64,000 nt of DNA from assembly GCA_934047225.1 (NCBI GenBank), contig OW203989.1, forward strand, positions 14,669,977 through 14,733,976, read 5' to 3'. The translations under genes were made by a program, and so were the position numbers. The DNA is from Ypsolopha sequella (taxonomy: Eukaryota > Arthropoda > Insecta > Lepidoptera > Ypsolophidae). Below, piece by piece: positions 1-11,419 of this stretch. Below the pieces are notes generated by a model. The model did not search any database, was not told the DNA's origin, and saw nothing but the letters and a program-made list of their open reading frames with translations. Numbering within the stretch: the first letter of the stretch is position 1; each line of letters opens with the position of its first letter.

Positions 1-800
1 CACTTCAAAGACTTCGCAATATAATACCAACTAGCATAAAGAAGACATAAATGAGAACCCTTGCTGAAAGAGATGGATTCAATTTTTCATTTGCAACTCG
101 TCCATTTTAATTTGGTCTGGAAAGTTGAATATTTAAACTTTATGTTGCTTGTGAGCTTCAAGGGGCAAGGAGACCTTATCAAGATGGTTGTCTTGGGGAG
201 AAATTTATGATGGCTAGCTGTTTGTTGCTCCGAGCGATACACCACAGATACAAGCAATTTCGCAGGTAATTCGTCGAGAGCATCTGTTTTCTTTCTTCTC
301 CACTTGGCACCCTTATTTGCTGTGTTAATGGGGTTAGGAACGCTATACAAAAAAGAGTGATATTTGTCATAGCTGCTTTTCTGTGTGTTTATCCAATAAG
401 CTGTGGGACGGAACGCGTTTATCAAAAGAGAAATATGCTTTATTCGTAACGGGATTCTGTTGTTTTGACACGTTTTCCTCAATAACAATATTTATCATAC
501 TATGTATAACCAATGAAGTACAGGTACATAATAACTCCCAAAACAAAAGTTTTGTCTATACGCGTACTAGGGTTGTATGTAGTGGGGTAAACTTTCGCAA
601 ATAAGAAAACTTGTTTTTTCAACGGGATTCCACATTTGATTCCCGGTGGTTGAACAATAAACTCGAACATAATCTATACCTTATTAATATAAATTTATTA
701 ACCTAAAACAAATGACAAGCTTTAAGTGATATTATTTATTGAAACAAAATAAAACTTAAATAACAATGAAAACCTACTTATAAAATAATACTTACCTTAA
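1..800. other. AT-rich DNA, no gene recognised
   Basis: There is one long open frame on the minus strand (488 to 87, 133 codons). It has no recognisable motif, its composition matches the surrounding DNA, and it shows no splice-site context, so I treat it as chance. The rest is AT-rich. The stretch from about 650 to 840 is probably the 3' untranslated tail of the minus-strand LINE fragment that follows. Confidence 0.4.
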
Positions 801-839
801 CTTAAAACGCAACAATATCCTAAAAACCTATAATAAAAA

Positions 840-1310
840 TAAAATAAACATTTTTTTTTAAATTTTGATCGGCACTGTCATGTGGAAGGATACCTAAAAG
901 GCTGGCAGTGTTTACTCTTTGAATGGTCAGACTGATTCTCTGGCCCACATATACGCAAACCTTCAGGTCCCTACAAGCGTCGATTAGCCGTGCAGATAAC
1001 TCTTTAAAAAGGAGCTTGGCATCTAGATCCCAAGGCCCGAGGGTCTCGACCCCTAAAGACGTAAATATGCAGTCCGATCTAAGGGCTGCATACCTGCGCC
1101 TCTTATTTTCCTCAGCCGCTGTCACACCAAGGCTCTGCCATTATTTCATGGAATTAATGTCATCCCATTGGCCCTCTTGCCATCATCACGTGTTAAGTCC
1201 TTCGGATCTAGAATAGCTGGCACATTGACGGTGGCAAAAACCCACCGGATGACATCGATTTATATTGGTGTGGCGCGGCAAGCGGCCAGCATTACGCTGG
1301 CATGAAAGCT
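840..1310 (-). pseudogene. LINE ORF2 C-terminal fragment, decayed
   Basis: Read on the minus strand from about 1270, shifting frames give DVIRWVFATVNVP, then LTRDDGKRANGMTLIP, then (from 1125) AAEENKRRRYAALRSD, ETLGPW, GQRISLTIQR and ASLLG. This order matches the region after the reverse transcriptase in a widespread insect non-LTR retrotransposon group, which normally ends with an ETLGPWG motif and an IQRGNAASILG motif. The copy is dead. There is a stop after MTLIP, about 30 residues are missing before AAEENK, and at least one frameshift lies upstream. It is 5' truncated and its AT-rich tail lies toward position 700. The exact LINE clade was not determined. Confidence 0.75.
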
Positions 1311-1319
1311 TTTAGTTAA

Positions 1320-2280
1320 AAAAAGATAATTGTTTGAAAGTTGATCCTGAACTTAAATTTGCAAACTGGTCTTTTGCCTGCGGTTTTGCTACGCTTTTAA
1401 TTGTTAGGTTAGGTTAAGTAAATGGTAACTCCTCGCATTCTTTAGTTACTACGCAATATTTATAATACGTTTTTGAGGTAAAAAAGAATACTGCATTAAT
1501 ATTTATCACGTAATTCTGAAGTTAATATAGTATAAAAATTATTATTTATTATTAATAATTAATAATAATAATTATTATAATAATATGATGCATAATTAGG
1601 GTCACATAGTAGAGTGATTCGTGTATTCGATTTTTTCTGGTTTACCACTGGGGTACGCCTTTGTTGTGTTCGAGAAAACAATAATATATGATTTTCAATT
1701 AGGACAGCAATAAAACAAAAATGATTACAAAAAGAAATGCGGAATATAATGGTAGCCTTTGAAACCTAGGTTATGATGATCGTCCAAATTTCAAAACTTA
1801 AGGGGATGCTTGTGGTAAATCAGAAGAAAACCAAAATATCACCTAACATAACTTAAAACAGTCCACAGAAGATAACATTTATTCAAAATCTGTGTCCCCT
1901 AGTTATATATCTCGCAGGTAAATTGTCAAAACCCGCAAAATTATAATTTCACGGTAGGTTTTTTATAATCTTACTTAACTTATGAATCTTAAGTAGCCTG
2001 GTGAAATTACAATTTCACGGCTTTGACTACCTGTGACATATTCTACATATGTAAGTTACCATACATACAGACACAAGTTGCATTTTATGTATATAGAAGA
2101 AGATTTTAATTTCAGGTTTCAGTTCTCAAATAAATTAATTCTTAAAATAGTAATTAAAGTATAAACTAAGTCATAAGCCAGCAGATAAACTATTATAGGA
2201 TTCAAATAAGTGTGGAAATATGAATAGAAAAATAAACAAGACTTTTCACGTCTATATTGCACCACTGGTACCTTCAGACA
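1320..2280. other. AT-rich spacer
   Basis: No coding signal was seen. Around 1540-1590 there is a simple TTA/TAA-rich tract. At 1918-2030 the phrase AATTTCACGG occurs twice about 60 bp apart. Nothing else was recognised. Confidence 0.4.
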
Positions 2281-2285
2281 AGAAA

Positions 2286-2347
2286 ACCCACTTTTAAATC
2301 AACGGTGAAATACACCATTGTATTTCACCGTTGATTTAAAAGTGGGT
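2286..2347. repeat. Perfect 27-bp inverted repeat
   Basis: The left arm is 2286-2312, the loop is CACCATTG (2313-2320) and the right arm is 2321-2347. All 27 positions pair. No transposase or target duplication was seen next to it. It immediately precedes a degenerate SINE. Confidence 0.9.
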
Positions 2348-2349
2348 GT

Positions 2350-2600
2350 CTTTGTTTGAATGTTTGGGAGATATCAAAGGTGTTTCCGAGTGTTTATAGA
2401 AATGCAGGTACGAGTAGCATCAGCCTAAGCCCGTTCACCCACGTTTCACTATCAACTATTACATGTTCGGTCACAAATATGGGCCCATAGCTTAACGCCT
2501 ACCAAAGCATACTGGAAACGGAATTTGAACCTTCTACCTCTGGAATAGCGGTTGAAACTTCCAAATCAGTGGACCAAAGAGGCAGCCTCGAACCAAATCA
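2350..2600 (-). mobile_element. Degenerate tRNA-headed SINE, minus strand
   Basis: It shares order and wording with the SINE copies at 18.6, 36.6, 47.6 and 54.4 kb: GGTGTTTCCGAGTG near the tail, CACCCACGTTT, CATAGCTTAACGCC, and a head with GGAATTTGAACC, which on the minus strand reads as a tRNA B-box. It is more diverged than the copies at 36.6 and 47.6 kb. Confidence 0.5.
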
Positions 2601-2889
2601 ACAGAGGCGGCCTCGAGCCATCAAGAGGTCGCTCTTGCATTAATCACTGTTAAAAGAAAAACAGAGTTTTGAAAACATAATTTTGTGCAAAAGCGGACTT
2701 ATCACTTGAAGCGATTTTTTCAAGTTTTGGGTGGTGAATAAATTACTATCACAAGAAAATTTAAAGGTGATAGACAAAATATAGTTCAGTAAATTAAGTG
2801 AAAATCAATAAAGTGTAAATCTACCTAAATCTAAGAACTTGTATGTTATATTATTATTAAAAAAACTAAAGGTTGAACAATGAATGAGT

Positions 2890-3290
2890 TTAATAAAGTT
2901 TATCATCCATCCATCCATCAGCCTAGCTAGATCGTTCACTGCTGAACATAAGCCTTTCCAGGACTTTGCCACTCCCGGCGGTCACATTGGAAGAATTGCC
3001 CATATTCACACACACTGGGCAGGTTGGTGAGCGCGATGCCGGAACCCTGGCACCAGTGACGCCGCTGCCCATCACCAGCCTGTTCCATATAAGGCTTGGA
3101 AATTAGGGATGGATATACCACCATCCATCGTTCGTAGGCATGGTAGGCCTCCCGGTTTTTTGCCTATGAGCTGTCCTCTTACTCTCTCCCGAATTACTTC
3201 GAGGGGGTCTCCAAGTAAGATGGTGGTACCTCCACAGTCGAGCCCGGCATCAGCTCTACCACCTGTTTGTATAAAGTTTATACAGGTTTT
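2890..3290 (-). mobile_element. RTE-like LINE 3' end or its SINE partner, copy 1
   Basis: This is a near duplicate of 13530-13890. On the minus strand the end reads DRREWQSPGKAYVQQ and is followed by a stop and then by a GATG repeat tail (CATCCATCCATC on the plus strand at 2904). AYVQQ followed by a GATGG tail is characteristic of the C-terminus of RTE-type LINEs. The upstream part (GGAGGTACCACCATCTTACT on the minus strand) is not clearly coding, so it may be a SINE that borrowed an RTE tail. Confidence 0.65.
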
Positions 3291-3299
3291 AAATGATCT

Positions 3300-4062
3300 T
3301 ACACAACTCGACATGAAAACGTTTTTATAGACATCTTTAGTTTTTTATTTCTCAATATTGGAATGACTTCTGAAGATCTTTTTTTAATAAAAGTGTACAT
3401 TATATGTATTTTTGGCTGAAGTATTGTTTTATTTTTATTTATATGTATTATTGCGAGATTCTTCAAACAAGGAAGAATCAATTATAGTTTTGTGGGAACT
3501 AAAGGCGGCGTCAAACCACTAGACAAGTAATCAAATCACACCCTAGCTCTGAGATCTTTGTCATATAAACTTTATCCGAACCGTTCAACAAAATTTATGA
3601 TTCGAAGAAACCAAATTATATTAAGTAAAACGCTAATAAAATCCAGAATATTACTTTGAAGCGTTATGTGTTCTATCTAGACAGCTTTGAATTCGTTGCC
3701 ATCAAGCCCAAAGTGTCATTACTGCCTTTCTAAATTACGAGGCATTAACAAAGGTGTCCTATTAAGATAATGCCCTATAGCATTCTGAGCTGAATTTTAT
3801 ATGAATGTGCTATTAAAGCGCCGCGCCTCCACTTTATGTTGATCGTGATCCAGGATGATAAATGGTTATCATAACTGACTGCATGATCGATGTAGCCATT
3901 CAGTGTGATGTTCGAATAATGTTCCATGGGTGTAACTTTTCATCCATCTACTTCATAAAATTGCGAAAGTATGGATCGTAGGTAAATGGATTCGCATCAA
4001 CTGGTAACTGAGGACACATCGTACCTAATAAAAAGACTCTTGCAAAATGACTGTTTTTATAA
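3300..4062. other. Spacer without recognised features
   Basis: I see no exon-like sequence. The open frames on both strands are short and AT-driven. Confidence 0.4.
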
Positions 4063-4125
4063 TATCGTCACGACATGAATCCCCAAAGGGGGTGTCAGAG
4101 ATGTTCCCGAGTTGTGAACTGCTTT
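4063..4125 (-). mobile_element. SINE 3'-tail fragment
   Basis: ATCGTCACGACATGAATCC followed by GGGTGTCAGAG is the 3' end of the SINE family seen complete at 18.6, 36.6 and 47.6 kb. Only the tail is present, so this copy is 5' truncated. Confidence 0.65.
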
Positions 4126-4199
4126 CATAAATGACGAAAAACGTTTTTTCTAGAAGAAGATCCATATTACAGAGTTATATAATGTGGTACGTTATATCA

Positions 4200-4440
4200 T
4201 ACTGAAATAGTAGATTACTGCCGCGGTCTGCAATGACTGCGTTGTTGGCAGCGCTTATGATGGCCGACAGCGCAGCGTAGCGCAGCTCCAGGCCTACAAA
4301 GCGCGGTCAGCGTTGCAGCTATGATAGGTCAAGGCCTTTATGGCGCGGACAGCAAGGGCTGCAATGATGATCAAGCTTGAAGGTCGAGAGCATAGTTAAG
4401 CTGAGCTCGATGCCATCATAACGTGGCCAGCAACGCAGTC
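4200..4440. repeat. GC-richer degenerate repeat
   Basis: The phrases GCGGTCAGCGTTGCAG, GCGGACAGCAAGGGCTGCA and GTGGCCAGCAACGCAGTCAT recur at roughly 60-80 bp spacing, suggesting a decayed tandem array. Composition is clearly GC-richer than both flanks. The family is not recognised. Confidence 0.4.
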
Positions 4441-4444
4441 ATTG

Positions 4445-4860
4445 CAGATTCAGATTCAGACTCATTTATTATTCAATAATATACATATAACGTCACAAAA
4501 AATATTCCACACGTACAAAAAAATTTAAATTCAACACAATAGCTATTAAATCAAGAGATCACATTTACAATACAACAATACAATAGGAGACATATGGCGT
4601 ACGTTTTATAAAAATTAACTAAACCATCTCCTACCTAGAGGAGCCCAAACTTGGTAAGTTTTGAAAATATTTCTTAGATTTGTAGAAAACAGGTGGCCGA
4701 AGGGTAATGCTGTAGTATATTTTTGGAACAGCCTCATAAAGCCCTTTCATTTCATACCACACTCGATAGGATTTGGAAAAAAAAAATCAATTCGCATACA
4801 AAAAATTAATGATGATTCCCCTAAGAGGAATATTTTCAAGAACTACCGCTCAAAGTGATT
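4445..4860 (-). mobile_element. Possible LINE 3' end
   Basis: The plus strand begins CAGATTCAGACTCATTTATT, like the reversed tail of a LINE. On the minus strand 4780-4620 reads GFMRLFQKYTTALPFGHL, which resembles the hydrophobic, basic C-terminus of Jockey/CR1-type ORF2. No reverse transcriptase motif is present and there is an in-frame stop, so the call is tentative. Confidence 0.3.
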
Positions 4861-5269
4861 GTTTTAACCCAAAGTACCCGTGTACCAAATCCTGTACATC
4901 AATTTGCAGTTTTTTTATCAATATTTGCTTTGTACATGTTTTAATATTTGTATTGCTGTAGATAACAATGTATTTGGCATGACACATTAGTAACAAAAAT
5001 ACTTTCGGAAGGATACAGACCATAGATTACTTTCAATTAAATTTGATAACAGTAATACTGAATATTAAAAAAAACAATTGTGTTCAAAACATCTCAGTAA
5101 CGGTTAACATTTGCTTATTGCATTATAGAGTTAGTTACTTACTATCTTTACTAACACACCTTCAAAGGATTGTATCGAGTTTTCAATAAGCCTGTATAGT
5201 TATTTATGTTCGTTTTAAACTTCGATATCTCGTTATAGACACCCACACAAAACCACAACTTCAGAGAAA

Positions 5270-5730
5270 TGTCTATGAATTGCAAAATATCTGAAGAATA
5301 TGTTGCCTCTTTATAAATTGCACCATAACTGAAGAATATGTTGCCTCTTTATAAATTGCAGAATATCTGAAGAATATGTTGACCCTTTATGAATTGCACC
5401 ATATCTGAAGAATAAGTTGCCTCTTTATAAATTGCACAATATGTGAAGAATATGTTGCCCCTTTATCAATTGCAACATATCTGAAGAATAAGTTGCCTCT
5501 TTATAAATTGCACAATATCTGAAGAATATGTTGCCCCTTTATAAATTGCACAATATCTGAAGAAAATGTTGCTTCTTTATGAATTGCACGATATCTGAAG
5601 AATAAGTTGCCTTTTTACAAATTGCACAATATCTGGAGAATATTTTGCCCCTTTATGAATTGCACAATATCTGAAGAATATATTACCCCTTTATGAATTG
5701 CAGCATATCTGAACAATATGTTTCCCCTTC
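5270..5730. repeat. 38-bp minisatellite, about 12 copies
   Basis: The phrase GAAGAATATG restarts at 5293, 5331 and 5369, a 38-bp period. The unit contains TTGCCTCTTTATAAATTGCA. Copies vary by point changes (TATGTTGCC, TAAGTTGCC, TATTTTGCC) and by small changes in length. There are no unique spacers, so this is a minisatellite and not a CRISPR-like array. Confidence 0.9.
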
Positions 5731-6295
5731 GGAAAAGTCGTTCAGTTCAGGATCTACAGGAAGGTACAAGAGAAATAAATGTTTAAGGAGGTTCTTTCTT
5801 TCCTTGAAAATAAAAAATAAATTTTCGTTCAAACAATATGGTTTTTACAAACAATTTTTGGACTAGTCCATATTTACTTGCCAAGGGCTAATTCTGGTCA
5901 ATTCTTTAATTTTGTGATAAAATTGTAATAAATATTGTAACCGCCTACTGCTGTGAGTTGTTTTTTGGGGAATGTGGAGAATTGGATTATTTAGCCAGTA
6001 AAAATAAGAAAAAGTAAGAACAATGTTTTCACTGTTCTAAGAGGACCACCAAGGAATCTACTACAGACATCGTTTTTCCTTGTTTGGATGTGGAGAAAAC
6101 CCTTATTATACGAGTAGATTAAAGTAAAGATAAGCGCGCATGTTGTATTTTGTTATTTTATTAAACGCGACCAAACTTGGGCATAAAAGTCCATGTAGGC
6201 AGTTGATTTTATTATTGTAATTATATAAATGTAATATTTTTGTTTTATTGAAATTCATTTTTGGACCCATAGCAAAATTTTTTCACGTTATTGTG
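5731..6295. other. AT-rich spacer
   Basis: Nothing recognised. There are short AT-rich open frames only. Confidence 0.4.
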
Positions 6296-6617
6296 TTGCA
6301 GGCTTCGACCAAAATAAAATGAATGGACGGGCCTTATCTTTACATTTTCCTCACTCATAACGAGTCTAAGCAATTGGATATATACTTCAATACCTAATTT
6401 TTATTTTTATGTTTATTTTGCTTTTTGCACTTTGTAAATGCACAAGAAGGTATTTTTTCGTCAGTTATTTGGATGGCATGTAATAATAAGCGTACGTGTG
6501 CTTCTTCTAACAGACAGAGACAGAGATGAAGTGAGAGCCGGCGCTCACTTTACAGACTTCAAAAATCTGTACGCTATGGCCCGTCCATTTATTTTATTTT
6601 GGTCGAAGGTTGCAGGA
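6296..6617. mobile_element. MITE with about 40-bp inverted ends
   Basis: The left end (6296-6335, containing CTTCGACCAAAATAAAAT and ATGGACGGGCC) is repeated inverted at 6577-6617 (GGCCCGTCCATTTA, then TTTTATTTTGGTCGAAG). There are a few mismatches. The 240-bp interior has no transposase. An open frame at 6438-6671 (77 codons) runs out across the right end and is not a gene. Confidence 0.65.
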
Positions 6618-7417
6618 GTACAATCAATTTATGAAATAAAAACGATATATTTTTTTTCATTTTTTAGATAACACATCCCAACACAAATTAAAACTATGCT
6701 CACTCGTTTGTTCACAACAACACAAGCGCCACCCGGCCACTCCCTCATCACCCTCCCCATCACTCGCTACCGCGTTGAGCGCAAGGGTGACCGAACGCGC
6801 CTAGAAATTTAGGATTTACAAAGTGGCGTAAAATGCAATAAAAAGATATCGAAAACAATTGCCGTAACGAGAAAAAAGATGACTGAAATTATTAAAATTG
6901 GAAAATTGGACTACGTGACATATTAACATTTTAATAAAAAAACGTTTATCAACCATAAATCCAACTTTAAAATCAACAATTTCTTGTGTTATTAAACTAT
7001 AATAAACTTATAATAAAAACAAAGCTAGTTTCAGAAAAGTGTTAACCACTTTCCCTGTCTCATTTAGGGTTCTGTGGTAATTTAGTACAATTAGCTAAAT
7101 GCTTGGACGAATAAACCAGGCTAAATTCTGTAATTTTATTGATTTCACCTATATCAAAAACTTGTTACTCAGTGACATGTGAAAATATTAATTTTACTAC
7201 AATTATTTGAATAAAATATAACAGACTAACAAATTCTAATGTAACTTCCGAAATAGCGGAGTGGCACTGAGAAATACCGTAATTATGTCAGAAAATATTA
7301 TTATCTAAAAAAATATATTCATTTGAAATTATTTATTACTGGACTCAGATACTACATTATGTGAAATGTCAAAAGAAAAGTAAGTACTCTGACATGTGAA
7401 TTGTCACGAAATGACAA
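6618..7417. other. Spacer with a small GC-rich patch
   Basis: A GC-rich patch at 6725-6810 (CCACCCGGCCACTCCCTCAT and GACCGAACGCGCC) stands out from the AT-rich surroundings. It may be a fragment of a GC-rich repeat. At 7391-7433 a 20-bp phrase (GACATGTGAATTGTCACGAA) is repeated imperfectly in tandem. No coding evidence was seen. Confidence 0.35.
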
Positions 7418-7502
7418 GTGAATTGTCAAAAGAAGATTAAGTATAATCCGTACATGGACATGCCATGTACGGATTATACTTAATCTTCTTTTGACAATTC
7501 AC
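7418..7502. repeat. Perfect 40-bp inverted repeat (palindrome)
   Basis: The left arm is 7418-7457, the loop is ACATG (7458-7462) and the right arm is 7463-7502. All 40 pairs match. It extends the second unit of a local tandem repeat (GTGAATTGTC at 7396 and 7418). Confidence 0.95.
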
Positions 7503-7509
7503 ATACCGT

Positions 7510-9685
7510 ACAGGAGGGAGGGCTATTTAGTATCTGAGTGTGTATTTAGTACCTTAATGGACTGTTCAAAAGTAACGAAAACTTCTTTTTTTGTAAAATC
7601 AACAAGACAAAATAAATTAAATATAAATATTTCAGATTTTAGGTTTACTTTGTTAGGTTTTTACGTAAGGTCATCTTTAGTTAAGTTTTTGAATGTTATT
7701 TAAGTGTATAGTTAAATTTCTTGTTTATAAAATAAATTACCCGAGAGGACAAGACGAAACATATAATAATATACTAGGTATTAAAATGATATTGTGGGGG
7801 CCGAAAACAGGCCATACGAACAAATTTTACCATGCAATCCTGAAATGAGAAAATAATATCAGCTGTATCATAGAAAAGTTTTATTGCAATTTCGACCAAA
7901 GTGTATGAAACAACGATTTTTTTTACTATTTCTCAGTTTTTTTCACGAATAGTTGTCCCTTTTGGCGATAGTGCCAGTTTCCGGCTTATACATAGTACAC
8001 TGAAACGTGTAAAAACTCGGATTTTTTAAATAAACTGCCTTTTAATCTTATATATCCAAAAATAACGAATAACATTGACTAACAAGTTGGTTCTGTGGAT
8101 CTTTACGTAAAATAAACTTGATCAAAAATATATTCTCATCATTCAATAAATTCTAATCTTTTCACACCACTTCGCTTGCAAGAAATTGCAGTTGCAAAAA
8201 CTTTTATTTCCGACGTGACCTGTCAGCATGGTTTCTTAACAAAATAAATAGAACATACATTGAAGCAGTGGAAAGCTTAAGGCCTGCTCTGTGCTGCTCC
8301 AACGCTTTCATTTTACACTTGTCTATCCTGCTTAGGGGAGCAGGCCCCTTAGAAAACCCGCGATATCAAGGTGTTTTTATTAGTTATTTTGGATTTAGAG
8401 GGATGGATTTTTAACATGGCAACCATTTTATATCAAATTTTTTATCACGTTTATTTTGGAATAAGTTTCATTTTCCAAAACCTAAATTTACATCATAGTT
8501 TAGGCCTACTTTAAGGATTTTATTTAATGCAAAAAAATGCAAGTAATCGCGTATACTCGTAGGTCAAAGAGTGAATTATGACATATTTTTCTTTTAAAAT
8601 TTTGTTATTTCTATTTCACGGTTTAAGATTAATTTTAAAAGAAGCAAAATCGAGAGAATCCCTACTTAACAAAACTTGAAATTGCATCAAATATGTTCGT
8701 AATATTTTGAATTTTTTAAACAACATACATACAAACGGACGAGCAAAACAAATGTCTACACCACAATTATATACTTAGTAGAGTACCCATGTATTTTTTT
8801 AATTTGGTGAGCACAAATATCCAATTTATTAGTGGAAGAAAAAATAACAGACCTTCATTTCATATTGGTTACCTACGTTTAATCCATATGGATTTGCTTC
8901 TGACAAATTCATTATTTTATGGTATTTCCTCCAATTTATTGAAAAATATACATCATCCCCATTGTTGATTGATTGCAAAATAATCCACGTTGTACAAACA
9001 TAACACAATTTTTGTTATTTAACACGTTGTAGGAAAGAGACGCTGGACAGCGTCCTATTGCGTACTATTAGATATACCAATTTAAACACGATGCCATATG
9101 GCGTCATCGATTCCCTGTAAAATTGTGTCAGAACGGTTAGCATCGTCGAGATTTCTCTACAAACCAGTACAAGTGTTGTTTATTGTGTCATAAAGTGAAC
9201 ATTCAAACGAGATCTACTGTCAATCCAAGGGGCCTAAATGTCCATTTCCCCTTTCGCCTTCCTCTCTACTACCATGTGTCACAACACAATTTGTATAAAG
9301 ACAATCTGTCCTTCAACGTGTTAAAAAGGTGTAACGTTGGTTAAAAAATTATACTTATTCGTTATTGAAGCAAAACGCTGGAAACCTAAACCTTTCACAA
9401 AGAATAATTCAAGCCGGGGTTTCCAAATTTGATTAATGTAATTAAACAAAACAGCATAAGAAGACAAAAGAAAATCCAATTATAGGTCAGCATTGATATT
9501 AAGGCCGCAATCCACAATAGTCATTATAGCTACAGCAAAAATAAAAAAAGTTAAATGGCTCTTAGAAATAATTTTCTTTCTTTTATTATTTTTAAGGCGG
9601 GTTATAGCGGCCGCAAACATTGCGGGCTTGATGGGTCTAATTAATTTTAATCTGTTTGTTTCTATTTTACTCACGTTCGTTGAAT
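7510..9685. other. Gene-poor spacer
   Basis: No exons, known repeats or RNA genes were recognised over about 2.2 kb. There are several poly-T runs. GGCCTGCTCTGTGCTGCTCC at 8281 and CCTTTCGCCTTCCTCTCTAC at 9250 are locally GC-richer but not assignable. Facing frames at 9480-9696 on both strands are AT-driven. Confidence 0.4.
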
Positions 9686-9689
9686 TTAA

Positions 9690-10400
9690 ATGTTGAAAAT
9701 CAGATTGCGGTTCATGGGCCCTTAAAGGGTAATGTTTAATGCCGTGTCAACAAATACGCACCTCAAAGTTTTAGAGTACTTAATAAAACTTCCGCCATTG
9801 GGACATACAATGTAGGAAGTTACTTACTTGGTTGCGGTAAATTTTATAAATCACTGAGTTTAAATGTTGCACATTAGGTTGCGGTTCGTGGGCCCTTAAA
9901 GTGTAATGTTTAATGTTGTGTCAACAAATACACCCCTCAAAGTTTTAGAGTCTTAATAAATCTTTCGCCATTGGGACAAACAATGTAAAAAGTTACTTTC
10001 TGGTTGCGGTAAGTTTTATAAATCGTTGAATTTGAATGTTGGACTTCAGGTTGCGGTATGTGGGCCCTTAAAGGGTAATGTTAAATGCTTTGTGTCAACA
10101 AATACGCAACTCAATGAGCGTTTTTCCTTGTGTCAAATTTAGTGTTTAATAAGATTCCTAGATGGCACTGTCGTTTACTTTAGCAACATAATCAAAGACA
10201 AAATTTGCACAGATTCCAAACAAACTATTAGAACCACCTTGACATTGATTGCTACGAAACATATTTTATCTATGATGACATGGAGAGCGACATCTAGAGG
10301 TAAGCTAAAAACTAAGAAAAAAAAAACAACGAGAAAAACGCTCATTGGGGTAAACAATGTCAGAAGTTACTTACTTATTTTGTTGCGTTTAGTTTCGTTG
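9690..10400. repeat. 173-bp tandem repeat, three copies
   Basis: The phrase GGGCCCTTAAAG, followed by GTAATGTT and CAACAAATAC, starts near 9715, 9888 and 10061, about 173 bp apart. The first two units are complete (GCCATTGGGACA and AAGTTACTT included). The third is interrupted by a MITE at 10113-10346 and resumes with AACAATGTCAGAAGTTAC. A stretch of about 30 bp of the unit is missing at the insertion point. Confidence 0.85.
10113..10346. mobile_element. 234-bp MITE inside the third 173-bp unit
   Basis: The ends are inverted copies, AATGAGCGTTTTTC at the left and GAAAAACGCTCATT at the right. A second inner pair (CCTAGATGGCACTGTCG and CGACATCTAGAGG) folds inside the first. It has no transposase. 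The tandem unit on either side shows that this is an insertion accompanied by loss of about 30 bp. Confidence 0.75.
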
Positions 10401-10439
10401 GAGAATATTTATACAAATACGTATATGTTTTGTTAAAGA

Positions 10440-11270
10440 TATAGTATATGTATTACGGTTTTGGAAGCCCCAATTCTACGTTAGTTCATACTATTTCAAG
10501 TGTTTAGTTTCCTTTAGTCTTATTTTTTTGGTTATCCTTACGGAACTTCTCAATTTTCTGCGGTAAATAGACATGTTATTGGCTCAGGTAAAGTAACTGC
10601 AAAAGTTTCAAAAGAACCGTAAAGAACCATAGATTGATAACTAATATTTTTTTTACATTACATCAGTATTCACAAATTATAGAGGGATACAGTATTGTAA
10701 CTTATAACAGCTAAATAGACAAAAAACATTTTTTAATTAAATAATTTTACAATCAAGAAGGCCCCAGTAAGCTATTTGTAGCTAAACTTGACAGCGTGTC
10801 GTAGCAACAATTATTTTGTGTAACAGTTTAATAGACTTCTATTAAATCCCATACCGTATCTCTTACACCCTCCTCCTTGGAAACTAATTACTTCCCACGG
10901 CAAATACTTAAGCAGCTTATGTGCAGAGGGAGAAAGGTTGCGGCCAATTCTGATCTAGGGACAGCCTTGGCACCTTCGGTAAATAGAAGCTATTTGTATA
11001 TCCGAGTCCTCGGACCTATGTCAACAGTAATAACCTCGTAGGTACTTGAGCGAGCACAAACCATCAAACATTAACGTTCCGTCATGCGTCGCTTCAAACT
11101 GAGAAGAAAAGATAAACAAAGCAGAAAATCACTTGTCCCATACATTTATAACTAACTAGTCTTTGACTAGCTTTGAATACACTAGTGTGCTCTAGGCGCT
11201 AAATAGCTGTATATAATAACTGTAAAGTGGATATTTATAGATATCATTGCAGTATGAGAAAGGCACATGG
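10440..11270. other. Spacer
   Basis: No exons recognised. The part at 10850-11100 is less AT-rich but has no sustained open frame. Confidence 0.4.
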
Positions 11271-11274
11271 GTTA

Positions 11275-11415
11275 ATTCATGAGTTGCGCAGAGACCGTTG
11301 GTGGAGCAATCGCCCGGTTAGTAAGAGATCCCGGGTTTTAATCCCGGTTCAGATCTCATCACATCCAGATTTACTTTAGTTTCTGCGTTTCTATACTACA
11401 ATGAATTAATTTTAA
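11275..11415 (+). mobile_element. tRNA-headed SINE, family B
   Basis: GTTGGTGGAGCAATCGCCC is followed by AGATCCCGGGTTTTAATCCC, a B-box-like element, and then by the shared body CATCCAGATTTACTTTAG and an ACAATGAATTAA tail. The same body recurs at 26885-26995 and 49725-49825. It does not fold as a complete tRNA, so it is a SINE and not a tRNA gene. Confidence 0.6.
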
Positions 11416-11419
11416 TTTT

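Noticed and set aside
87..488. 133-codon minus-strand frame as a gene
   Set aside because: No recognisable domain, base composition like the flanks, and no promoter or splice evidence.
5270..5730. Possible CRISPR array
   Set aside because: The repeat units are contiguous with no unique spacers, and the genome is eukaryotic.
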